DNA of 63,617 nucleotides from a virus. The notes under the pieces were generated by a model. It was not told where the DNA came from, did no database searches, and worked only from the letters and a program-made list of their open reading frames with translations. This document shows positions 20,701 through 28,128 of this stretch, in pieces. The position numbers and the translations under genes are program-made. The number at the start of each line of letters is the position of its first letter. The first letter of the stretch is position 1. Where the stretch lies: positions 1-63,617 of the IMG/VR virus record IMGVR_UViG_3300031576_000041, one strand, 5' to 3'.

Positions 20701-20762
20701 CCGGGTTTCTCAGCTTCCTGCTCGGCGGAGCGGTCATAAAAATACCGTACTACAACTCTTAA
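14721..20762 (+). CDS. Tail tip / host specificity protein (J-like)
   Basis: 2013 aa. The N-terminal ~200 residues resemble tip-associated domains (DUF2163/BR0599-like), including a Cys-rich CGYGPDVD...C-N-F-T region. The middle resembles tip attachment protein J (repeats around QTHARYKAGLVI and a long beta pattern). The FCCH-like module shared with the tube protein is at about residues 976-1053. From about 18480 to 19970 there are four Fn3-like repeats with recurring GVD and RRNTLTPGVTP-type segments. The C-terminal part, with repeated short beta strands, is fibre-like. Role: adsorption and contact of tail with the cell surface (inferred). Confidence 0.8.
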   Translation: MPLTTINAAKDLKPTSYQPLLIATVTFTDSPATILRLCTHPLRVSDGGFQYGGNDYLPRILNQDIAATQAMSEQGIDLAPSVNLILSDGDRFIWTNHEKAIGFKGAKLKLEFIFWDADTATFSSDIKVIFVGICGPAQLDNEDEISVSAVNLLNLSRFNFPTLRIQKRCPWVFPTTAKQREAAVLTEDSPFFYCGYGPDVDSTGTAIGSPPVTPHADARGNFNAGVPFTVCNFTKADCEARGMYEKDNATPNRNTARYGGIQWSPPESQHTKGLDGKWLDVGQNPNIAKYNDYFPLVYGKSNVEPPVMNIVGDANLTKLEAVLSFGEIDAVERVIINDVVVAQGTQGGNTIAGFWNYVATGTRTGARNLDALYTDSAGLPLGDPYGSLACIEVVIPRALSETTSTPRIRVLLRGRKVRVYTNPTTFTRTWSENPIWIMLDALVLANWDYADIDIQSFIDAAAVCDVSITYTDLNNLSQTHARYKAGLVIRQRVAANEFIRGLRNNCKAILGIVDGKLKVSIKRTLADQQPSTIAGSNYNTAVASKNAAGTATDGFVAHKFDEATLRLVDDGGRSKSTLTVSQSSLQETPNRIGMPFSNEFNDYARDSIEVANTADIVRSGQEVPALAPAEGITNFDQATRIIKWMMAEGFQGNTRGGAAGDTGGTLVFSFETSFTALHLQVGRVCLFSHTQLGITNKLIRILKIQPATNFETCRITAALHSDEWYLNSFGQDAEPRYDGRRRDQLDRPPFAWQPYEVQPRTTDPLYDSTEWSFGLAPIYEAAGDKTALARLRVSGKLPVNDFSVNTRPPWVPLQGTTASTGGVLAGGKTYYCALVAKDTVGAEYGVTAPSELVRIAVPAGTNTNTITIPDIAWAAGSVGYILFAGTDPTKLAFHSTSDTTPTSITITTALNTAAYGMPDVEFDKARYKVKRVLHSGVVGIALTGCNLNKLIIQNAGWTVNEWTNYDCSIIAFKDATLASGVAITNATNASPISITAAGHGLATADRVFITGVLGNTAANGWYIVTVVDANTFTLNDSSGNGAYTSGGTSQKVNSLTPSTVAMAIANYTVASNTASVLTLTAGNPLDDGVGTGDVLIIRSRPNTTTPTTLGDSKWINAQGPSGLNVNEETGRIVRFIAGKGKGQVARIKSNTSTVLTIEGTFQITPDVTSRYIIEEPDWPYSLDDTPADVNHPLRSYNFDMPVDNLANQAVLVQGVLVDGGENESFPHQSPVREIYLYGDAGTGAAVPPANITGLTVTVDGYSDPSDDGSVNVRLKVTYVNPVPLGTFDGVHAYLDAPDTLGGLSVGSMTAGGSAIPLFSPLDLGKKPRAENPFFVQRRAPQESEIWRIYGASYSDEVDNTLVAVGGAGATPSATVTVFTPAQASGENFAQLVTNLAVTVEFDPVSGSLPPRVRVGFRRWRFTATWQVPVFPPRSRQQSTFGGIDILLEEATLGNRSLLASEQGATYTSPWFDLPRVTTEFWIWGLSYDSRGRRNSLRTGVTPRAVVTIQANAAAGVAGQENTPNVTAISATFVYVTNAQGQKVLIITTAYTKPNDPRWGGVDLGYDRGDGVWRPLTGSYYASGAFTDTRHEITNFPESNQTWKIYFWSRDVSGQHNVFFAADATKTPRVDLLVTPPPSGSAGVEFCANVTGLGVGVATFNSADGGYITKLTVTFTKPTDPAFAGVDVVRLVSGQADRDISLGVTLSPTEFEVQTPAAVESWSVYTPAFDVNGRRNTLTPGVTPVVAVSVGDGGGQSDFSRARAGTFDGAEFIVSAGSFRMNSISANKILTGQLLVGGGGGKPTRVEVFNVAGTRIGQIGIDGTDESWLKSLRVGGTSYATAQFQADASGNVSLTNGTLDVTAGVTRVKINPTDGLKVFESNLARTARVFGAAGGFYVVKDAQAFSFGDLSPSSVSVSSGVGTTASFAEMFAVAATNDAFVRLYGTGGYRTSLEASDAAGGSLELLPVSGSALRLRPTTATAATAGAQTLPANPAGFLSFLLGGAVIKIPYYNS

Positions 20763-20803
20763 GCGATGCAATGTTATGACGCTGCCATCTCTTGAGGATG
20801 GGG

Positions 20804-20809
20804 TATAAT
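20804..20809 (+). promoter_or_regulatory. Possible -10 box
   Basis: A perfect TATAAT lies 29 bases before the next start, but no TTGACA-like box is found 15-19 bases upstream. It may need an activator or be chance. Confidence 0.3.
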
Positions 20810-20837
20810 TGGAAAGTAAGAAAGGGCCGGGTGGAAC

Positions 20838-21020
20838 ATGCTGATTGCAACCATGCTAGTGAACGTGGTCCTGGTGCTCAACGGGTTATTCCCCCTAACG
20901 GTGCGGGTGGCGACGTTCGATTTCCTCGGTGACCTAAGTGGACTACAGGCGGGTCAATGCGCCAACTGGGAAGCTCTCTGGCCCGGAATACCGCGCCCAG
21001 ACTATTGTCGCGCGCCGTGA
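20838..21020 (+). CDS. Small protein with hydrophobic N-terminus
   Basis: 60 aa. The N-terminal segment MLIATMLVNVVLVLNGLF is hydrophobic, like a membrane anchor or signal. A weak GGGTGG precedes it. Function unknown. Confidence 0.4.
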   Translation: MLIATMLVNVVLVLNGLFPLTVRVATFDFLGDLSGLQAGQCANWEALWPGIPRPDYCRAP

Positions 21021-21040
21021 ATGAACAAAAAGGAGCACAG

Positions 21041-21271
21041 ATGCCAGAATCAGACGTCGAACCGAGAATCGTTCTGAGTCCAGCCGAGCGGGAGTTCGTT
21101 GTCGCCTATTCCGCACAGGGCATGGAGGCGCGACAGCGTGCTGCCGTGTGCGCCGAAACTATCCGTAACTTCTTGAGCGTTGTGGTCAGAAACCATGGCC
21201 ACGAAGCCGGAATCGAGTTCGAACTCTCGGCGGATTGCTCTACCTTGACGCGCCGGAAACAGGAAGGATAA
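21041..21271 (+). CDS. Hypothetical protein, 76 aa
   Basis: ATG 21041 has a good Shine-Dalgarno (AAGGAG, 21030-21035). Mixed charged protein with a central helix. Not recognised. Confidence 0.55.
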   Translation: MPESDVEPRIVLSPAEREFVVAYSAQGMEARQRAAVCAETIRNFLSVVVRNHGHEAGIEFELSADCSTLTRRKQEG

Positions 21272-21281
21272 CCAAAGCACA

Positions 21282-22109
21282 ATGCCATATCCGTCAACGT
21301 TCGTCGCGGCCGACCCGATCTTGCCCAAGCTCAACGATTGGCTGGTCGGCATTCCCACCTGGCTCGACAATATCAACGCTGCGAGCTTTAACCTCAGCCA
21401 ATTGAAGAACCTCACGTTTCGTCAGAACGTGGCCCCGGCGGCCCCGGCATCGGGAGACATTTCTGTCTACATGGACTCGGGCGATGCCAAGCTGAAATGG
21501 AAAGATTCAGCGGGCACTATTCACTTTGTCGCCAGCAACGCCGCGCTTTTCACCGCCGGCTCGGTAGCATTTGCCGATTCCTCGGGCAGGCTCACGCAGG
21601 ATAACCCCAATCTTTTTTGGGACGACGTCAACAATCGTTTGGGCATCGGCACGGCAGTCCCTACGTCCCGGATTACCGTTGGCGCAGCTTTCGCCAACAC
21701 CGCCAACTCCGCAATTCTGTCAACCAACGCCGGCGCTCTCGGGACCGTCGCGGCGGACGAGATTCGCATTGCCAGCATTGGGTTCACGGCGACGAACGAG
21801 ACACACCTGGGAATCTATGCGTACCGCGTGACCGCCGGCTCCGATTACACTACGGCCGGGATCGGCCTGGGCGTCGACGTTGACAACACTGGCCGTATCG
21901 GCGGGATGCAGATCTTCCTGCATTCGAACGGGAACCTCGGGTTCGGGACCCCCTCCGAATTCGGCGGCGGCACCAAGGTGATAGGCCTGGTCAACAGCAC
22001 CGCGGTGCCGACAACGAACCCCGTCGGGGGAGGAGTCATGTACGTGGAGGCGGGCGCGCTGAAATACAGGGGTTCTGCTGGGACAGTAACAGTGATCGCG
22101 GCAGCCTAA
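21282..22109 (+). CDS. Tail-fibre-like structural protein
   Basis: 275 aa. [20 protein letters not shown] followed by GIGT is the widely shared beta-strand motif of phage fibre and adhesin proteins. Gly/Ala/Thr-rich with repeated short strands. Probably an accessory fibre or tip component. Confidence 0.6.
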   Translation: MPYPSTFVAADPILPKLNDWLVGIPTWLDNINAASFNLSQLKNLTFRQNVAPAAPASGDISVYMDSGDAKLKWKDSAGTIHFVASNAALFTAGSVAFADSSGRLTQDNPNLFWDDVNNRLGIGTAVPTSRITVGAAFANTANSAILSTNAGALGTVAADEIRIASIGFTATNETHLGIYAYRVTAGSDYTTAGIGLGVDVDNTGRIGGMQIFLHSNGNLGFGTPSEFGGGTKVIGLVNSTAVPTTNPVGGGVMYVEAGALKYRGSAGTVTVIAAA

Positions 22110-22137
22110 AAAAAAACGGAGGAGGCTTACCAAACAT

Positions 22138-24747
22138 ATGGCTGGTGCACAAAAGACCACCCGAAAGTGCCCTATCTGCCAGCAGACTAAGGAAATCGAG
22201 AACCGCTGCGAGACGTGTAGCAACGAGTGCGCCGTGGAACTTCGGAATCGCCGGTTCGCCGAGAAGAAAGCTGCGGCAGAACAAAAACGCATCGCCGCGC
22301 TCTCCACGCTCTCCAATCTGGAGGCGGCCGTGCTCGTGGCGCTACGGAAGCCCGACTCGACCATCGACACCGTTGCGGAAGCCGTGGACCGTTCGCCCAA
22401 AACGGTCCAGGGCATCGTTGTGTCCCTCCAGAAGAAGAGTTTCAACGTCAAGCTGGCGGCCGGGGGCAGGGCCGCGCTTTCTCCCGAAGTGGAACCTGGC
22501 GGCGAGATTGTTCACCCCCTCGGGGACTTCAAGGGTGGATGGCAGGCATTCGGCGCACTGGGCGATAATCACCTGGGAAGCAAGCATGAGCGCATTGATG
22601 TGTTGCGGGCGCTCTACAAAATCTATGCGAATGAAGGTATCGCCACCGTTTACAACCTCGGCAACTGGATCGAGGGAGAATGCCGGCTGAACACGCACGA
22701 CATCAAGGTGTTTGGACTCGACAGACAGGTCGAGTACTTCATCGAGAACTACCCCCAGGAGAAAGGGATCAAGACGTTCTTCATTTCCGGGGACGACCAC
22801 GAGGGGTGGTACCAAAAACGGGAGAGCCTCGTCATCGGGGAACACGCTATGCTACGCGCCCGAGCCGCCGGCCGCCAAGACCTGGTCTGGATCGGACACC
22901 TGGAAGCCGACGTGGAGCTAAAGGCGAAGGATGGAGGGTCCTGCTGGATGAAGCTGATGCATCCTGGCGGCGGCTCTGCCTATGCGCTGAGTTACGCGCC
23001 ACAAAAAATGGTCGAGTGCGTACCGCTAGACTCCGAAATTCTCTCCGAATCTGGCTGGAAGAAGCACGATGAAGTCTCCACCGGGGAGAGGGTCATGGGA
23101 TACCACATAGCAACCGACCGCTGCGAATGGACTACGGTAACCGGCGTAAATCACGGCAGGGCGGAGGTTGTCACCTACAAGAACGATCAGTTTGTGGTCC
23201 GTTGCACACGGAATCACAAATGGGCGATGGAATGGGAGAGCCGTGGAGGGCCAAACCCGAAGAGCCTAGAGCCGGGGACCTATGTGCGTCGGAGCAAGAT
23301 GCTTACAACCATCGACGAAGCCAAGGAGCGATCACGAATTATTCAAACGGCCGTTGGGCCGGATGGGCCAGGCGCTTCGTGGGACGATGAACACGCGGCC
23401 ATCCTTGATCGCAAAAACGCCACAGGATGGGTTTTGAAGATGACGGCCCCGCAACGCGCCGCCTTCGTTTACGGGATGATGCTCGGCGAGGGGGGATTTT
23501 CCGGGAACGGCAACACGCTAGTGTTTTCACAACGGCCAGGTCCAATCCAAGACGCTTTTGTGCTCGCATGTTTCCTTGAGGGAAGGGCGACAGGGGCAAA
23601 CCGCAAGACCACAAAGAAGTTGAACGGCGAGGACAAGGTGTGCTGCAGGACAACCGTAATGAAGAAGCGTATGCGTATGGCCAGCCGCTCACTGCGAGAA
23701 GTTGCGTCATCCGTTCAAGACGTTTGGTGTCCATCAACGGAGCTTGGTACCTGGGTAATGCGTCAGGGCGATATCGTAACCATCACCGGAAACTCCTTTC
23801 AGGGCGGGGAGAAGCCCCGCGTGCTGCTGCTCGGCCACTACCACAAGTTTGACCACTGCGTCCCGCTTACCTCAGACATCCTGACCCCATCCGGGTGGAG
23901 AAACTTCTACCAAATGGAGGAAGGCGAGACCGTGCTCGGCTACAACACAGAGACAGATAGGTGCGAATGGACCACATTGCGCGCCATCAATCTCTACTAC
24001 GACCTGCCGGTCCGAACCTACAAAAGCTCAGTCTATGAGGTCCGCTGTACCGTGGATCATCGGTGGCCAATGGTCAAAAAGTTTTCTGACAGCGTCCTTA
24101 TGGGCAGCATCGATGCAACACCATGCCAACCCCGTATAGTCCAGGCTGCCGTGGGACCAGAAGGTCTTGGGGTCGGCCAGCTTTCGCATGCAGATTGGCT
24201 CAATCGCGGCGATGGGGTAACCTATGTGCTGCGAATGACAAGCAGCGAGAGACGGACGTTTATCCAGGGCATGACTGTCGGTCGAGGCACGCTCCGTTTT
24301 GGCCAGAACCCCGTAAATGAAGCATTCTTGCTGGCATGTTTCTTGGAGGGGATCGCAACCAGTACGTCGCGTTTGGCGACCAGCTCGAATTGTCTGGTCA
24401 CATCGATGCTACGGAGACGCTTTCGCGAGACGCGCTGCTTGAGGGTTATCGATGAAAGAACGGAACCGACATGGTGTCCCACAACCGATCTGGGCACCTG
24501 GGTAATGCGGCAAGGTAGCACCATTACGATCACCGGGAACTGCTACCCTCGAGAGGTCGACGTTTTGCAGACTGGATGCACGTGCGATCAATCAATTTTC
24601 CTGCGGAAGATGAAGATTCAGGCCCACGTCGGTGGTTGCATCGTCCGATACCATCAGCGGCCTGACGGGGTCCTGAACCGCTTTTCGGTGGAGTGGATTC
24701 CATTCTACGACCGCGACTTCTACAGCAACCGGAGGAGCTTCAGGTGA
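22138..24747 (+). CDS. Metallophosphoesterase precursor with two inteins
   Basis: 869 aa. Residues 1-130 hold a zinc-finger-like CPICQQ...C-E-T-C...C and a helix-turn-helix-like segment (TIDTVAEAVDRSPKTVQ). The enzyme core has GDNH (about residue 142), YNLGNWIEGE, SGDDHEGW and GHYH (566-569), the calcineurin-like metal ligands. Two inteins interrupt it: Cys294-Asn552 before Ser553, and Cys574-Asn801 before Cys802. Removing them leaves a 382-aa enzyme. The strong Shine-Dalgarno GGAGGAGG precedes ATG 22138. Role unknown; similar phage enzymes are usually associated with nucleic acid processing (inference). Confidence 0.9.
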   Translation: MAGAQKTTRKCPICQQTKEIENRCETCSNECAVELRNRRFAEKKAAAEQKRIAALSTLSNLEAAVLVALRKPDSTIDTVAEAVDRSPKTVQGIVVSLQKKSFNVKLAAGGRAALSPEVEPGGEIVHPLGDFKGGWQAFGALGDNHLGSKHERIDVLRALYKIYANEGIATVYNLGNWIEGECRLNTHDIKVFGLDRQVEYFIENYPQEKGIKTFFISGDDHEGWYQKRESLVIGEHAMLRARAAGRQDLVWIGHLEADVELKAKDGGSCWMKLMHPGGGSAYALSYAPQKMVECVPLDSEILSESGWKKHDEVSTGERVMGYHIATDRCEWTTVTGVNHGRAEVVTYKNDQFVVRCTRNHKWAMEWESRGGPNPKSLEPGTYVRRSKMLTTIDEAKERSRIIQTAVGPDGPGASWDDEHAAILDRKNATGWVLKMTAPQRAAFVYGMMLGEGGFSGNGNTLVFSQRPGPIQDAFVLACFLEGRATGANRKTTKKLNGEDKVCCRTTVMKKRMRMASRSLREVASSVQDVWCPSTELGTWVMRQGDIVTITGNSFQGGEKPRVLLLGHYHKFDHCVPLTSDILTPSGWRNFYQMEEGETVLGYNTETDRCEWTTLRAINLYYDLPVRTYKSSVYEVRCTVDHRWPMVKKFSDSVLMGSIDATPCQPRIVQAAVGPEGLGVGQLSHADWLNRGDGVTYVLRMTSSERRTFIQGMTVGRGTLRFGQNPVNEAFLLACFLEGIATSTSRLATSSNCLVTSMLRRRFRETRCLRVIDERTEPTWCPTTDLGTWVMRQGSTITITGNCYPREVDVLQTGCTCDQSIFLRKMKIQAHVGGCIVRYHQRPDGVLNRFSVEWIPFYDRDFYSNRRSFR
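23017..23793 (+). other. Intein 1 in the phosphoesterase (259 aa)
   Basis: Begins with CVPLDSEILSESGW (block A nucleophile Cys). Block B is VRCTRNHKW with the T-x-x-H motif. The end is GTWVMRQGDIVTITGN followed by Ser+1; the penultimate residue is Gly where His is commoner. A degenerate LAGLIDADG-like segment YGMMLGEGGF (E451) lies in the middle, so a homing endonuclease may be present in reduced form. Confidence 0.9.
23857..24540 (+). other. Intein 2 in the phosphoesterase (228 aa)
   Basis: Begins CVPLTSDILTPSGW; block B is VRCTVDHRW; ends GTWVMRQGSTITITGN followed by Cys+1. Clearly homologous to intein 1 (GY-x6-TDRCEWTT in both). The endonuclease remnant reads QGMTVGRGTL with Arg716 where intein 1 has Glu, so it is probably inactive. 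It is inserted four residues after the GHYH metal motif. Confidence 0.9.
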
Positions 24748-25304
24748 TCGTCGGAGTGCATGGGAGGTTTGGCTCCGGCAAGGATGAGGTCGCCCGGTTC
24801 TTGTCGGAAGCCGGTTTTAAGCGGCGGGCATTCGCCGACCCACTGAAGATCGAGGTCGCCACATTGCTGGCCGGCGCACCCCTTCCGCCAGGACTCCCCG
24901 AAAACCTGGTCGCCCTTATCGATGACCTGGATGGAAAGCCTGCCGCGGTTTTCCGCAAGCCAACCAGCAGAGACGCCAGAGCGCTGCTGCAAGGCTACGG
25001 GACGGAGTTCCGCCGCCGCCAGGAAGATGGATATTGGCTTCGAAGCCTTGAGCCTTATTTGCTCGGGGTCGTGAATGTCGTGATCCCCGATGTACGATTC
25101 AAGAACGAGTTGGGGTTTGTGCGTTCCAAGGGCGGGGTGTGCTGGACAGTCCGGCGGCCAGGACATAACTGCCTGTACGGGGAGGATATCGAATCACACG
25201 AGAGCGAGCACGACCTCGTAGATGCCGTGTTCGACGCCACGGTTTTGAACGACGGGACGCTAGAAGAACTGCAAGCGAAGGTATACGCCCTGTGCGTCTC
25301 GTGA
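24744..25304 (+). CDS. Deoxynucleoside monophosphate kinase
   Basis: 186 aa from GTG 24744, which overlaps the TGA of the phosphoesterase and has GGAGGAG seven bases ahead. The P-loop GVHGRFGSGKDE (G-x-x-G-x-G-K) is at the N-terminus. The later RRQEDGYWLRSLE and VIPDVRFKNEL match the T4 gp1-like dNMP kinase pattern. It converts dNMPs to dNDPs to feed phage DNA synthesis. Confidence 0.85.
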   Translation: MIVGVHGRFGSGKDEVARFLSEAGFKRRAFADPLKIEVATLLAGAPLPPGLPENLVALIDDLDGKPAAVFRKPTSRDARALLQGYGTEFRRRQEDGYWLRSLEPYLLGVVNVVIPDVRFKNELGFVRSKGGVCWTVRRPGHNCLYGEDIESHESEHDLVDAVFDATVLNDGTLEELQAKVYALCVS

Positions 25305-25329
25305 TACGATGGAAGCAGAGGCCCCCCCC

Positions 25330-25584
25330 ATGAGCGATCTAAGCTGGCTGCAAAAGTTGGAGTGCAAGGGGGCCACGATTTTGATCCTGGCGATCCTAAA
25401 TATCGGCGTCCTCGCCTTTCTCGGGGCCGCCACGATCCTGCGCCCGGATGCGGTTTTCGATTCCGGGGTCCGGCAGATGTTCTGGCTCTCGACGCAGACC
25501 GGTCTTCTGGGCGGCCTCCTGACCGCTCTCAGTAACTCCAAAAAGAACGGCGGGGCCAACGGTAACGGCGCGGCAGGCGGATAA
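25330..25584 (+). CDS. Small membrane protein, holin candidate
   Basis: 84 aa from ATG 25330 (in-frame ATG 25309 has no ribosome site). Two hydrophobic helices: GATILILAILNIGVLAFLGA and QMFWLSTQTGLLGGLLTAL. The short charged ends fit a class II holin. No adjacent lysin is recognised, so the assignment is by topology only. Confidence 0.5.
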   Translation: MSDLSWLQKLECKGATILILAILNIGVLAFLGAATILRPDAVFDSGVRQMFWLSTQTGLLGGLLTALSNSKKNGGANGNGAAGG

Positions 25585-25600
25585 CGAAGGATGATATGCC

Positions 25601-25930
25601 ATGCGCCGGTTGGTGTTCCTGTTCTTGCTGACGGCCCTGTTGGGCGGGCAAAGCGAATCCTTCGACTTTCGTCTACTGGAACTGTATATGCGGGCCATGC
25701 GGGATGCGGAGGTCCAGAGGGTCATCGCCGAACGCGGGCGGGCCAAGCTGGAGGCCGCAGCCTTTCAGGAACGACTGCAGGCCGTGGCCGAGACATGGAG
25801 CGACTTCACCACGGAATATTTTCACGGCGGGACATTCAACATCCGAAAGGCGCAGGAGTTTAACCGGGCCGTGGCTGATCTTCAGTCCGGTCTTGGATGG
25901 CCCAAGGGGAAAAAGACCCCCAGACGCTGA
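25601..25930 (+). CDS. Secreted small protein, 109 aa
   Basis: The N-terminus MRRLVFLFLLTALLGGQ is a signal peptide. The mature part is helical and amphipathic (a coiled-coil-like stretch, residues about 30-75). No lipobox. It could assist lysis together with the preceding membrane protein, but no family is recognised. Its TGA overlaps the next gene as TGATG. Confidence 0.55.
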   Translation: MRRLVFLFLLTALLGGQSESFDFRLLELYMRAMRDAEVQRVIAERGRAKLEAAAFQERLQAVAETWSDFTTEYFHGGTFNIRKAQEFNRAVADLQSGLGWPKGKKTPRR

Positions 25931-27154
25931 TGCAAGTCATCAACCGCGAGTACGAGATGGTGCCGGTTGGGAACATCCGACGTCACCCCAGGAACCCAAG
26001 GCGAGGCGACGTGGATGTTATCGCCGAGAGCATCGGAGGAGAACGGGTTTTTCGGCGCATGCGTTGTCCAGAAATCTACCGGTTTCATCTTGGCCGGCAA
26101 CCACAGGTTCGAGGCTGCCAAGAAGAACGGAGCGGAAACCGTCCCTGCCATTTGGGTCGACGTGGATGACGCCACGGCGTTGCGGATTCTCCTGGCGGAC
26201 AACAGGACCAGTGATGTGGCCACCTACGACTTCGAGGTCCTGGCCAGGATTCTGCTGGAGGTCCAGCAGGCGCAGGGGAGCGCGAAGGGTACCGGCTACG
26301 ATGAGGCCGCCGTCCGGCGCGTCATGGCGCAGGCAAACGTCGTGGTAGCGGCGCGGGATGCTGGCCCCACGGAACCACAAGCCCAGGCCGTCTGTCAGAC
26401 CGGTGATATCTGGGTCCTGGGAAGGCACCGCCTGATGATCGGAGATGCATTGGTGGATGCCGGGACTCTGATGGCTGGCGAGCAGGCCGACTTGGTGTTC
26501 ACCGACCCGCCCTACAACGTCGATTACGAAGGCTATACGGAGGATCGTCTAAAGATCGAAGGCGACAGGATGACCGCGGAGCAGTACTGCGACTTCCTGG
26601 CCTCTGCTTTTGTCGCCTACCGAGCCATCATAAAGCCCACGGCCTCCCTCTACGTCTGCCATCCAGCGTTCTGGCAGCGGCAGTTTCAGGATGCCCTCGA
26701 TGGGGCCGGCTTCGAGATGCGATGCCAGATCATCTGGGCCAAGAACACCTTCGCCTGGGGCTTTGGGCGATACAAGTTCCAGCACGAACCGATCTTCTAC
26801 GCGCACGTTGCCGGCGAGAGCGATGCGTGGTATGGCGATAAGTCGCAAACGACGCTGTGGCAGGTCAACAAGCCATCAGCCAACCGCGAGCATCCCACCG
26901 CCAAGCCAATCGAACTGGTCGAGCGCGCTATAGTGAACAGCAGCCGGCAAGGGGACGTGGTCGTCGATCTATTCGGTGGTTCCGGGTCAACTCTGATAGC
27001 GGCCGAAGGCCTGGGCCGTCAGGCGAGACTCATGGAAATCGACCCGGCCTACGGGGATGTGATTATCAGGCGGTGGGCTGGCTCTGAAGGGAAGGCTACG
27101 TTGGGAGGCCAGGCGTTCGAGGAAGTGGCCCGGCGGCGCGACAAACCCGTCTAG
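25930..27154 (+). pseudogene. ParB-like nuclease / DNA methyltransferase fusion, frameshifted
   Basis: True start ATG 25930 (TGATG coupling): MQVINREYEMVPVGNIRRHP. After GCCGAGAGCATC the frame breaks: one extra base in GGAGGAG (26034-26041) moves the ENGFFGACVVQ segment into the frame that stays open to 27154. Downstream are GNHRFEAAKK, the ParB tail, then a methylase with DPPY at about 26507 (DPPYNVDYEG), HPTAKPIELVERAI, and FGGSGSTLIAAEG. The motif order DPPY before FxGxG is the beta-type N6-adenine/N4-cytosine class. Product if the frame is repaired: about 407 aa. It may be a sequencing error or a real switch-off; the sequence does not decide. Confidence 0.8.
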
Positions 27155-27216
27155 GCCGACCAGACCGCCCAGGGCGCGCCCAGGGGGAGGGTTGGCCTCC
27201 AGCTACCACCCAGGCC
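27155..27216. other. Convergent junction of rightward and leftward arms
   Basis: 62 bases between the methylase stop and the stop of the leftward head gene. Rich in G/C with GGGCGCGCCC but no U-tract terminator seen on either strand. Confidence 0.4.
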
Positions 27217-28104
27217 TCACCGACGCGCCCAGCGCATCCCCTGGGGGGCCGGCCAGGGTCTGGCGCCCGCCCTTGCCTGTAGTGTCATTTGCTCCTTATC
27301 GGGTTGGATGATCCACTGGTGTCGGCAGTTGTACCCGCCGCCAGTCACAAATGGGTTGGGCAACTGCCCGTTCCGCATGTCCGTGATTTGCTCGCGGGTG
27401 TATGTCCGCTGCGACTTCATGAGGCGCGCGCAGAATGGACGGATCAGCTTGTCAACCGGCCCTTCGTAGCGATAACGCATTGCCTCTTCCGTGGTGGTCG
27501 AGTCGCGCTCTATGATCTCGAATCCGCGCGCCGCGATCCCCCGGTAGAACGTAGAGAGGGAAGTCCCTGCTAGCGTCGTGGCGTCGCCCAATGATACGCT
27601 TAGTCGGTCGGCGATCATGCTGGTCAGATCTCTAAACGGGAGACCACCAACTGAAAATAGGCTCTGTTGCTGCGCGAGTTCGGCGGCGCGGGACACCATC
27701 CCCCGAAGTGAGGTATCTGCGCTAAGCTGCTGCGACGAGAACAGCGCCAAGTCCCGCTGTGAGAATTCGAACCGCGCAAGTGGGGTCTTGATGGTCTCGC
27801 TGATTTCCTGGATGACCTGCTGGAAATACTGGAACTGGCCGGGGAACTGCCCGACGAAGGCCTCGACCAGGGTCCCATAGCCGGCCCGATCCATGGTCTC
27901 CATGAACATCGTGCTGAATCTACGGAGCACAGCGCGGTTGCCCGCTGTGTTCTGAATTACCCCTTGCTCGATGATAAGCTCCTGCTGTAGCTGTGCGGTT
28001 ATGGAGGCCTGGGCCTGACCGATAATACGCTGGAGGCGGTTGGTGAACTCGGACGTTAGTGACTCGATGGAGCCGACTTGCCTTCGGATTGCATCGCTTG
28101 GCAT
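27217..28104 (-). CDS. Minor head / head morphogenesis protein
   Basis: 295 aa. Long helical N-terminal part (Q/E/I-rich). The C-terminus has FEIIERDSTTTEEAMRYRYEG, then FCARLMKSQRTYTREQI and GGGYNCRHQW, the pattern of MuF-like head proteins: a Cys with a nearby His pair. It is the last gene of the leftward head operon. Confidence 0.65.
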   Translation of the reverse strand: MPSDAIRRQVGSIESLTSEFTNRLQRIIGQAQASITAQLQQELIIEQGVIQNTAGNRAVLRRFSTMFMETMDRAGYGTLVEAFVGQFPGQFQYFQQVIQEISETIKTPLARFEFSQRDLALFSSQQLSADTSLRGMVSRAAELAQQQSLFSVGGLPFRDLTSMIADRLSVSLGDATTLAGTSLSTFYRGIAARGFEIIERDSTTTEEAMRYRYEGPVDKLIRPFCARLMKSQRTYTREQITDMRNGQLPNPFVTGGGYNCRHQWIIQPDKEQMTLQARAGARPWPAPQGMRWARR

Positions 28105-28128
28105 TTATCGGTCCGGGGGCAAAGAGGC

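Noticed and set aside
20775-20809. Full promoter at TATAAT 20804
   Set aside because: The -35 candidate TATGAC at 20775 is 23 bases away, too far for a standard promoter; only the -10 was kept with low confidence.
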